A stretch of 64,000 nucleotides of DNA from Plazaster borealis. Lineage: Eukaryota > Echinodermata > Asteroidea > Forcipulatida > Labidiasteridae. Location: contig CM037459.1 of NCBI GenBank assembly GCA_021014325.1, forward strand, positions 18,626,501 to 18,690,500, written 5' to 3'. Below, one piece after another: positions 48,101 to 60,100 of the stretch. The notes beneath the pieces are model-generated. The model had not been told where the DNA came from and did not search any database. It saw nothing but the letters and a program-made list of their open reading frames with translations. The translations under genes were made by a program, and so were the position numbers. Positions within the stretch are counted from its first letter, which is position 1. Each line of letters begins with the position of its first letter.

Positions 48101-51100
48101 GCAGCAACAGAATGCAAAACTACAGGTTGAGACACAAAGTGGACCGCTTCTTTTTCCCTTTGGTGACTACTTTCAGGAAAATTTAAAGGCTCACAAGGAG
48201 ACTTTGAGAAAATCCTGAAGTCAGAAAAATCCTGAGAAATGTTGAGCCCAATAGTGGTAAAAGAGTTAAGTTTTGATTACTCCTGATTTACATTGTGCTG
48301 ATTTATCTCAAACAGATCTAGCTTGTTCACTCACAAAATAACATGAACATTTTGTTATTGTTTAAGTTAACCCTTTCATGCACCATTTATTTTAGTGATA
48401 AATTGATCGTATGGACACATTAATTGTTTACTTGTTTTTTGCAAATGGCACCCCCCAAAAAACCTGAAAACAAACCCAGATCACAATAGTACCCTCAAGA
48501 GTCCTCTTTCCCATTCTGAAAACTGTGTGGCTGTACGATCTTTCTTTTTGGTTTTAAAACTATTTTTCAGAAGGGATTTAAACTGCGGTCGGCGCCTGAA
48601 AGCGTTAACTAACATGTCAAAATGTTTTTGTTTGTGGTACCACATGTACATAATAAACCCAAAAATGCTTGCCTTGGGAAATAAACATTCCATGAATGTG
48701 AGCTATTTTTCAAACTGAATTCTTACTCTTTTGTTTTCTTTGTTTTAAATTTTATTTCTCACCTTTGAAGCAGTCTTTGCAATCACTTTAGGTGTTGATA
48801 GAGTACCAGCAGATGAAAGTGTGCCTGTTGAACTCTCAGCCTCACTGGACTCTCCTGAGGTCTCACTTGCTGCATCCTCCTCCATGGAGACTGCAGTTGG
48901 TGTTGCTGTCACTTCCTCCTCGTCTTCGTCCTCCATATCTGCATCGTAGCCGAGTTTGGATGCCGACTTGGAATCTTGACTCATCTCCAACGTGAGATCA
49001 ATGAGAACTTCCTCTTCCAACATCTCCTTCTTGTTGCTTCCCAGCTGTTCAGAGCCACCATCGGAGACGATATCGACCTCCTTGTCTTGAGGAACTTCAA
49101 TGGCATGGCTGGTTGAAAAGACTTCATTTGTCTCGTCGTCTTCAATCTCGATGACATCGTCAGATGTGGACACCTGAGGTTGCTGGGTTATCTGAAGGAA
49201 GCTGTCCAAGAGCTTGGGTTTGGTGGTTGTTAACCTTCTTGGGGTTGTTGATGATGATGTCGCTTTCCCTCCATCTTGATCTTCGCAGCTCGACGTTACC
49301 TCTGGCTCGAGATCCGACGCCTGGATGCAGGGTCTCTTTGGTGTTCCAGGTGAAACTGCGACCTTCTTCTTTATTGAACTCTCAAGTGTTTTCTTTAGTG
49401 TTGTCTTCACGTCTGGAGTCTTGCCTTTAGTTGATAGGATCGACGACGCAGGGGATTTCTCAGAGCCCGAGTGTTTGCGTTTTTTGGTTGGCAGGGTGTC
49501 AACGGTTGGAGACTTGTGGCATTGATTGGGTGAGGGAGAAGATAAGACTTTGAATGGCAGGCGAGCTGGGAAAAAGAAAAAATTAAAACCTTATACAAAC
49601 ATTCAAAACCAACAAGGTTTCTTTATAAAATATAATTGTCTGTTTAATACAGGCAATTATGCCTCTATGAATCTGGTATGCCATTTTTTGCCATCTACGT
49701 TCCGTAAAAAATTAAAATTCCTGTTATACAGGAAAACCTTCCCCTTGGAAAGATTGCTCTTTAATAACTAAAGTTCAAGGTATTTTATTACTGAAAAAAA
49801 CCCACCATAAATTCTAAACCCCTGGTCAACAATCAGCTCTCCGCAAGCCGAAGTTTTCATTTAACCAACCAATGTCAATAACTAATTGACTTGCACCTGT
49901 GGCAGCTTAATCTTTAGGTTTAACAGGTGCTACCCAATTACCAGTTCACCACTGAGCAGGAAACTTTGTTCAGCAGCCAACCCCTACACAGGCTGTGTTG
50001 ATTATCAATCATTGCATAGTAGTCAGTAGTCAGTTTGTGGCTATTAAATCTAGCAGTGCCTTGTTTTAAATATGTGTATAATGCCATGCATTTCAACCTG
50101 TAAATTACTACTTTCTTTTAAAGAAATAGCAAATGAAAATTCTAGGAACATGACTGCAGCCACGGCATACACAAGTTCAAAGCTCACCTTGCAAACTTTA
50201 TGCTGGTCATAACTTGAACTCTCAAAAAGGTTGAGGTTAACTAATAGAATTGTGTTATAAATAGGGCCGATTATATACAGTCCGAAAGTTGGGCAGATTT
50301 AAGCTGCAATGTTCGATTCAGTTCGAAAGTTGAGTTGATTTAATGGGCCCAGGACACTACAAGGATTAAAGGTATTATACAGGATTGTTAGGGATCATTA
50401 TTTAATTTTAGTCTGAAAGCTTACTGATAATGAAGTTCATACATTACTAGAACCATTTTTTCTGTGAAACATTTCCCTCTGAAATGAAGTCATATTCGAG
50501 AAAACTATCTGAAAAGAAAAGGAAATGCAACACCTGATTTTGGTTGTTTACATTCCAAAAATAAGACCAATGTGTGCATGTTTTTTCACTATTTTCTCCC
50601 ACAATGGATTAAGCCCAAATTTTTACAGGTTTGTAATTTCATGCATATGGTTGATCACACAAAACATGAACATTGTCTGCGTCTACTTTGTCAGCTCTAC
50701 CAATCCTGCACAATACCTTTAAGCAATTCTGCTTAGAGAATTTGTTTATATTGCATCTAGAGCCTTCATGGGGATTAAATCATTTGAATTCCCTTTAACC
50801 CGTTTCACTGCACCGATGTCTAAATCTATAAGATCTGATTAACGCCGTTGATGATTCACAAGAGGAAACAAATAATATCCTGAAAACTTTCCCCCTGCCC
50901 AGCGGTGGAGCTTCAGGAATTGAATCGTTGCTCCCTCAGATAAAACATTCATGGTAAGGTGTCAGTATGGCTTACATCGATGTGACCACCACCCTCAAGG
51001 AACTTGTCTACAAGTATCTCAGGAGACTTCAGCAGGTAATTGATAACTTCCTCTTTACTTCTTGTCTTGTTTTCCACAGAGGAAAACTTCTACTGTTTAT

Positions 51101-54100
51101 GATCATTGAGGAATTGAGTAAAAAGATGTAACCACCATCGTTTGAAGTTATATGCTTTGCACTTTGTACTATGCGGGGCTTGAAACTAAACTGGATGCAG
51201 AGTTGACAAAGTTTGCATCTTGCAATCAGGAAGATTTTGTCCAACAATCAGGAGATATTTAGAATTACATTCAACACAATAGGGAAAAGTTTCCATAGTT
51301 AGGGAATTGATTGAAAAGATGTAACCACCACGGTTTGAAGTTATATGCTTAGCACTTTGTACTTTGCGAGGCTTGAAATTAAACTGAATGTACAGTTGCC
51401 AACATTTGCATCTTGCAATAGAATCAGTAAGATTTTGTACAAACATTACAATCAGGAAGATTTTGTACAACAATCAGGGAGGTATTTAGAATTACATTCA
51501 ACATAACGGGGCAAAGTTTCCATAATCAGGGAGATTTTCAAATCTGTTCTTTAGAACATGGAAAGATTGGTTTATTTTCAGGGAACTCTGCATGCAGAAT
51601 CAGGGAGAATTGGCAGCTCTGCTGGGTGACTGGCCAGAATCCAGTTATTTTAGCATTGGGCCGGTAAAAGAACCTAAAAGCTCAACAAGTGCTGAAGCTG
51701 ATTGTTTTCCATTGATGCACACATACTAAGGGCAAGGTTTTAGCCAGGATTTGAAAAAAAGGGTTTCTAAATTGCTGGAAATTTAAAAACTGGGTGTCCA
51801 AATTGTTCACTTACAATACATTATATGTAAATACAGATAATACAGGGTGGCCAATTCAAAACAGGGTGTCCAAAAGACACCCCTCTGGCTAACACTATGA
51901 CTAAGGGGGGCCATCCAAAGTTTTTAACAGTTTCATGAGGAAGGTAGTGGTAGTACTTAAAGACTTACTTATTACATAAAAAACTGCATGAGCTTTTGTA
52001 GCAACAACTACTTCATCAGATGCTTGTAGTTGCTACGAAAGCTCATGCAGTTTTTCTTTTATATAATTAGTTAGTCTTCAAATGCTACCACTACACAATG
52101 TACCTTCCTTGTTTTTTAATTTTCTATCAGACTAACATGGATATTTTTTTAATTGTCTAACATTTTCATGGTCATACAAAGAGCATGGGGGGATCTGGGT
52201 CGGAGTTCAGAGATGACTTCAAAAGGTGTGTGAAAATGTTATTAAAATCTGAATCAATTTTGAAAGAACTTGTTAATATGTACTACTTTGGGGGTAGGGA
52301 AGGGGTCCTCAAAAGTAGTACTCTGTCTACCACCTGAAAAACATTGAAATGAATGGACAGTCCCTCAGCTTGTGCCGATATCAAAATTCACAAATGCGAT
52401 ACATCGCCAGAAATAAATCGGGATATTCAATACTATTGTCACTATATTAACAAATTATACAGAGTAACTTCATCGATAAGCCGTGTTTGGACAGTCATTG
52501 TATTTGCATAGACTTTTTCGCAAATACTCGGTACGCGGTCATTTACCGTGGAATGAGGAGCATACTGGTCTAGTTAGCGACACATTTTGATCGCTAACTA
52601 GACCAGCATGCACCTCATTCCACGGCTAACGTATGCGCACGGAGTATTTGCGAAGTAGTCTATGGACCTTTGCATTGGCTTCATTATGCCGCCATCTTAG
52701 AGGTATTCTGATGACGAAACAATGGAAAACACATCTCTGTACAAGCAGCGCACAGGATGGGCCAATAAGCAACTTTCTTTTGACCTCTAGCAGAGGTCAT
52801 GTGCATAATTAAAACCAGACTCTAAAAGACAAATTTTTTTTTGCATTTGATGATGAAACAATGTGTCAAGCATGTTTATACCATGCCCCCGAGTTTAATA
52901 TTCACTGAAATCCCACATGTGAGTAAAACATTCCTATTAAACCATTTCAAAGTCCTCCTTGTTTTTAAAGTCAGAAATGGTCTAGCTTCTACTTATATTC
53001 AGAACCTTATTTCTAATAAAGCCCACAGCTCTTGCAATCTACGATCATCTTCTACTTCCCAATTGTGCTTGACCCCTGCACCCCACACTTGCACGCAGTA
53101 TGTCCAACAAGCTTTCACAGTCAGTCACTGCACCAGCATTATGGAACAATCTTCCTTCTCACATCCGTCAGGCATCATCTCTTGAATCCCTCAAAGCCAA
53201 GTTAAAACCTCCTTTGCTTTTATTCTAAGTTACTACAATCTCTGCTTATTCTTTGTTGTTTTGTACAGAGGTTTGAAACCTTTTTAATAGGTGCTTTATA
53301 AATATTATTATTATTATTATTAAGATAAATGTCATTGAACAAACCTTGCTTCAACTTCTTGGATGGAGGACTCATGATGGACAGCTTTGATTTGACCTTG
53401 GAATCTGAAATACAGATAGATAAGCAAATGAAAAATAATCACTTTTGGGTTGTATAAAGAAAAATTGACTAGAGCGGGACTTGAACCTGCGACCTCCGGA
53501 AGCGTGCCGATGTTCTACAGAGCCATTTAGCCCTACTACTAGAACAGTGAAGTCCTACAGTTTGTCATCGCTCAAGCGCACAGTATCAGGACAGTGTACA
53601 TCATGGCGCCGATGGTGTTTTAAAAACAAGTGATTGTCAGCTCAGACTCAGAGATTCCAAGAATCCAAATAAAATGACACTAAAACGAGCTTGCACAAAA
53701 TTGTTTTAATGCACTTGCCACAATTGTGCTCTAGAACTAGGTAGGCCCTAAGTATTTGGGGGAAATATTCGCAAAAACGTGGGTTTCCATTTGAAAGATC
53801 ATCACAGGTCCTGATGCTTTTTTGGGCGAGGGCCAAGAAGCAGCTCAGGTTATCCAGCGTATAAATGGCACTATGTTTATTTATGGGACTAAAGGCCTAC
53901 ACACAACTTACAAGTAACAAGCAGCATACTAACTTACTGGTTCCGCTGGCTATAGTCACTGATTTGAAAAAGTTAAGGAAAGGCAAAGGGCAAACCCTGA
54001 CAAGACATCAATTGACAAGGCTACATACACAAAACAGCCATGATTGACAGCCATGACACAGACCAGGGCAACACCACCATTATGCCATTCCGATTCCATT

Positions 54101-57100
54101 CCATAAAAATTTCACTAGCTACCACCACCACCACCAGTATGCAGTATTCAGTCACCACAGTCAATCCACAGCACAGATACTGAGTGTTCCTTCCTCCATG
54201 GTGAGAGTGAGAGGAGGAGACTGGGGGACTCAGTTCAGCATGTTCAGAGGCCTAAAACTAAGGATTGCCAGTCATCTCGCCCCCCGGCAAAGTCGTCCCC
54301 CACAAAGTCGCCCCCCAGCAAGCTCGCCCCCTCCAGGTACAAAGTTGCCCCCTCACAATGTCGACCCCCTACAAAGTCGCCCACTGCCAGAGTCGCCCCC
54401 CGACAAAGTTGCCCACCGCCAGAGTCGCCCCCCGACAGAGTTGCCCCCCGACAGAGTCGCCCCCCGACACAGTCGCCCCCTATGCATTTGTTTGCTATTG
54501 TTGCAATGATTTTCTAATGGTAAATTTTGTTGTTTTTAACTTGATTCAAGAAAGGGAATCCTTAATGTAAAGACTTTATACATTGTTGTTGAGGATAAAT
54601 AACTTAATAACTATAACTAATTGAAAAACATCAAATTTTGACCAAAATTCTCCCATTGTAACTCAGTATTTAATTTTAAAAAGAAATTCAAGAAACATTA
54701 ATTTAAATGCACTTTACACTAAACCGCACTAAATTGATGTGTGACAAAAATTCTGCCTTTGGAATCAGTACTTAATGTACATCAATTAAAATGTAATAAA
54801 AGCCATAACGTACAAAATCAACAAAGCTTAACAGTTACTTAATTAATAAACATAAAAGATTTCTCACAAAAATATACTGTATAGTATTTTAAAAAACCTG
54901 TAGGATAATAAATCTCTGATTAATGTCCATTAATAAATAAACGTAAAAACATCTTACAGAAATATACTTCATAAGTTATGTATGTACTTCAAAAACTTTC
55001 AAAAGACGAATAGACAAATATACAGGAGACATAATAAATAAATTAATCCTGCACTGTAACTGTCAACCAAATGATAAAACGATGAATAAAAAAAACTAAT
55101 TGAAAAAAAATCACAGATTAATGTCCATCAATAAATAAACGTAAAGACATATATTACAAAATGAATTTCATAAGTTATGTATGTACTTTAAAAACTATCA
55201 AAAGACGAATAGAAAACTATACAGGAGACTTAATAAATAAATTAATCTTGCACCAGTGTTGTAGCTAGGACATTTTTAGTGGTGGGCAGCTGAATTTAAA
55301 TTTGGTCAGAGATTGCGAGCAGTGCGCACGTACGCAGCGTGTCACGTCCACGTGAGCAAAGGGCACGAGCAACGCCTCTATGGGGTTTCAACTGGCAGCA
55401 CATTTAGAAGTTCCTCTGTTATAAGGATTGTTTTCAGGGCTAAATATTAACATTCCAATTACTTATTTTGCACATTCTGTATGATTCAAGAATCACAATT
55501 TTAAAACATAATTACAAAAATGTATTAATACAAAATAATTGTTGAAGATTGAAGAAAGGTGATGCATTTGTGAAAAAGAGCAGATAATAAATTATCTTGT
55601 CAGTGTCAGTGGCTGAGTGACTGTAACTTGTCAATTAAGAGGGAAGCTTACATTTAATACATTAATCTAACTTTGTATCTCCTGTCTTTCTTTTGAGCCC
55701 ACAATTTTACTGCCTCAATATATGGAAACTCATCACAAGGGGGTCCATTGAGGGAAATGCGCATACAGTTTCATTCTCAGCACTAACTGAAGCTGTACCA
55801 CCAGAGATACTGCTATCATCCTCCAATCTTTTCCGTTTTCCAAAAAAAAATCGTCCAGCTTACGTTGCGTGGCCATCTTAAAATTTACACGGATCTCAAT
55901 CATTTTAAAACCCAGCGCGCTGTCAACACTACAAGCATGACAGGTGGACCAAGAATGAAGTGAACGTGTTTACATGCCTACATCCGGGATACGCGAACTG
56001 GTACACTAGACGTTACACACCCGTCGTACTGTTGTGTGGCGATACTGTTTGTGTGTACATGTAATGCATGAAATCCCCGCGAAAAACCCACGACTAGACT
56101 TGTAGTGCAATCTACGGTCCACCACAGCACGCGCTGGTGTACACCACATACATACATCATGTACATGTACACGGTACCAGCGCACTGCGTCTGTATGGTG
56201 TACTGTCAGACTGTAAACGGTACGCCTACTACACTGTACTATAGTTCGTTCGTTAAAAACGTCAGGGCACATCTCACGAAGAAAACTTCACAAGATGCAA
56301 GAGACAAGTTACGTGTGAAACACGTTTGACTTTTTATTGCTCGAAATTCCGGCTCAAAAAAATTACAAACTGCATTTAAAATTACAAAACACAAAAAACA
56401 TGACATTTTAGTCTTGCAATGTAATAATAATAATAATAATAATAAGACTTGTAATGCGCACATATCCACCCTGCTGGGTGTTCAAGGCGCAGTAAAAAAC
56501 CCAAAAATAAAAACAAAACAAAACAAAGACAAAACAGACACAACAAAATTAGTCCTTGAAAACCTGTGACATAAGATAAGTTTTGAGAAGAGATTTGAAT
56601 TTTGTGGTACAAAGACAAGATCTAAGATTAAGCGGTAGAGAGTTCCAGATGCGTGGCGCAGCTGAAGAAAAAGACCTGTCACCCCATGAGTGTCGAGACT
56701 TGGGTTCAACGAGGAGAAGCATGGAACTTGATCGAAGATTCCTTGATGGAGTGTAAACTTGAAGTAGTTCAGAAATATAGTGGGGAGCCTTGCCATTAAG
56801 TGCTTTGTGGACAATGAGCATCAGCTTGAAGATGATTCGTTGAGAGATAGGGAGCCAATGTAGTTGTTTCAGAATGGGGGTGATAGAACAGGATTTTCTA
56901 GACAGTGTCACAATGCGGGCAGCGGTATTTTGGAGGCGTTGAAGACGGAAATCTGGTTGTTAGGAAGACTGTAGAGAAGAGCATTGCCGTTGTCAAGACG
57001 AGAAGTAACAAATGCATGAATGACCTTTTCAGTGGCACTTTTGTCCAAGTACTTGCGAATCTTACCAATATTCCTGATGTGATATGATGACAGACGAACG

Positions 57101-60100
57101 ATGTTGTTGATGTGTGGTTGAAGTGTCATCGATGAATCAAAAATAACCCCTAAGTTCCGAGCTTGCAGCGAGGGAGCTATCCGAGCATCACCGATGGAAA
57201 TGTATGGCACTGAAACCTTTGTTAACTGTTGACGTGACCCAAATAGAAGGAACTCTGTCTTATCATCATTTAACTTCAGGAAGTTTTGTTGTGTCCAACG
57301 TCGAATCTCTTGGATGCATTTCTCAAGTCTTGCAATAGATGCATTGGCGTTTTCTTGAGAAGATTTAAACGTGATGTATAGCTGAGTGTCATCTGCGTAC
57401 ACATGGTAATTCAGATTAAATTTCAGGATGATGTCACGAATCGGTAAAGTGTACAGCGTAAACCACTGCGGGCCCAGTACCGACCCCGGTGGCACAGAGT
57501 AGTTCAAAACAACAGGGTCTGATATTGCGGTGCCAATACATACATGCTGAGTTCTATTGTAGAGATACGATTTGCACCATGCTAGGGCTGTGTCCTCTAT
57601 GCCAAGGTGATTCTGGAGCCGAGAGAGAAGGATGTTGTGATCAACAGTGTCAAAGGCAGCACTCAAGTCTAGCAGGACTAGTGCTGTTAGGTTACCATTG
57701 TCCATTGCAGAAAGAATATCGTTGCTCACACGGACTAGTGCAGCTTCTGTCCCATGGAAAGGCTTGTATGCTGACTGGAACACGTCGGACAGGTTGAAAT
57801 TATGAATGTGATCAGAAATGCGTGATGAAACTACTCGTTCGATGACTTTTCCAAGATATTTTAAGTTTGCAACCGGTCTGTAGTTTTGAATATCTCCTTG
57901 TCCAGGTTTGGTTTCTTGATGAGCGGCCTGATGTAGGAAACTTTGAGGCTATCGGGAAACAACCGGAACTGAGAGATTCGTTTACAAGATTAGTGATGTA
58001 GGGTAAAAATATATCAATGTTTTGCTTCATCATGGATGTTGACACTGGATCCAGCTCACAGGATTTTGAAGGAGATTTCATAATAACCCTTTGAATCTCA
58101 GCAACAGTGGCAGGCTCAAACACAGATAGTCTACACTCTGGTTGAAGATGTGGCAATGTCTGCGGCACGTTGTAAGGGACTGATGAAAAGATGAGCGGAT
58201 GTCTGAAATCTTGGTGACAAAGAATTTCTGGAATTCATTTGCCAAGTCCTGATCATTGTAAGTGGATGGAAGGACGGGGTTTTGGGTTTGAGCAACAACT
58301 TACCAATTATCTTGAAGAGCTTCTTTTGATCTCCTGAGGATTCTTGTACTTGGGATGAATAATGGGTGATCTTTGCCTGGTTGATCAAATTCCTGACTAC
58401 CTTACATTGGTTGCGATATTCTTGTCGTTGTATTTCCAACTTGCCATTTTTCCGCCATTTCCGCTCAAGTTGACGACAGATCTTTCTTGCTGTACGAATA
58501 TCATCATTGAACCAGGAAACTTCAGTTCGGACCTTGACTGATCTTGTTTTCCAAGGTGCGTATTTATCCAAGATGTCACTGATAGTACTCTCATATTGGC
58601 CGACATAGGAATCCAAGCAGTCATGATCAATTTCCAGCTTTGCTAAATGAGTTCCTATGTCGCTGAACACTTCAGGAGAATTCACATGTTTCCACTGTCG
58701 GCTCTTTATAGTGACGGTTGGGACTTTGGGCTTGCACAGACTCAAGTTACACATGACTGCATAATGGTCTGAGAATCCAGGTAGAATAACAAAGTTTGAG
58801 ACAATGGGTGGGGTGATGTCACGAGTTATGACAAGGTCCAGGCAATGACCGAGACGATGAGTCGGCTCCTTGATATGCTGGGTAAGACCGAAAGCCTGAA
58901 GTAGATGCTTAAACTGGTTTGCATTGGTGTTGTGGATGTCATCAACATGAATGTTAAAGTCACCAGTGATGATGATTTCCGATGGATGAAGGAGATATTC
59001 TAAAATCAAATTCTCAAATTCCTTAAGAAAACTTGAGAAAGTCACATGTTGGCCGTTAGAATCTCTTTCAGGTCTGTATACAATGACAAGGCGAACAGAT
59101 TTAGAGTTTCCGGAAACCTCAGCATGAAGAGATTCAAAAGTTGTGTATTGGACGTCATTACTTTTCACAGAGACAGATAAAGTAGATCTGTACAGTATTG
59201 CAACTCCTCCACCGGTCTTGTGAGGTCTTGGGATGTGATGAAAGTAGTAGCCAGCAGGGGTACACTGACGACATGTTAAGTTGTCATCTGGTCTCAGCCA
59301 TGTTTCTGAAACGGCAACAAGGTCCAGATCTTTTTGCAGAACAAAATCAGCAAAATCGTCATACTTGTTACAGATGGACTGTGTGTTCAGAACACAAAGG
59401 CTGAGTTGAGATTTGGCAGGAGTCACTGGTGCTAGAACAGATGGGGGTGTAACTTCAGGTATAGGGAGTTTATGAACAGTTCTACGGCGACCAGCTTTTT
59501 ACCACGATGTGTAGGTGGGTATACAGTGCTTGGATTTAAAAAATGGCCAAGATTCTGCAATGTAAATTTACAGGAAGGCAGAGTTGATGCACGTGTGGAT
59601 GGGGCATAACGGAGACTGAGAAGCTTGTTACGTGAGTAGGAATTTGTAGAGTTTGGACTAGCTTCTGCTGAGTTTGAGTTATTTTCAGCTTCAGGGCCGG
59701 GATTTACAGCAATGTCACCGAAGATCACAATTTCCAAATGAAAAGTGGCTGGGGAATTGTCATAATATGACACAGGGCATTTCAAATATTTCCGATGCTG
59801 GATGAATCCTAGCTGTGACTTTGGCAGAATGCAAGCACCAAGCACAATTGATGCTGATGGAACAAAGCTGACCACAGATGAGTCGGTGCAGTACAATGGT
59901 CTAGCAAGCAGGGAGAGAATAAAAAGGATACTTACCTCCATTGTCCCCAGATGGGCGAACAATGTCCATGGACGAGGTGGCTGACTGCACAGCATGCAGC
60001 CACCAAAGTGTGTGTTAGCTTTGTACACCAGAATTTTCAAATGAGACAGTGAAAAATTCCAACAGAAAATCACTATTTTCACAACTCAGATGACTCCAGG

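Larger units (their letters stand above)
56424..60082 (-). mobile_element. CR1-like LINE with NPGP (2A-like) N-terminus, inactive
   Basis: Minus-strand order: an N-terminal hydrophobic region and GDIAVNPGP (59692-59718); an apurinic-type endonuclease; a reverse transcriptase; a C-terminal tail; a 3' UTR; and an (ATT)n end at 56424-56444. At least four frameshifts (near 59490, 58150, 57950 and 57890) and one near 56910 disrupt a single long ORF. It lies inside a hAT element in CHAF1A intron 1, antisense to neither gene (same strand as CHAF1A). Confidence 0.88.

Noticed and set aside
48745..48762. Extension of CHAF1A exon 3 to a frame ending VRNKI
   Set aside because: A consensus GTGAGA donor after ...ASK joins in phase to exon 4, so the extra residues are intronic.
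54198..54570. Pro/Arg/Ser-rich ORFs
   Set aside because: Translation of the GTCGCCCCC minisatellite; the same happens at 62097-62483.
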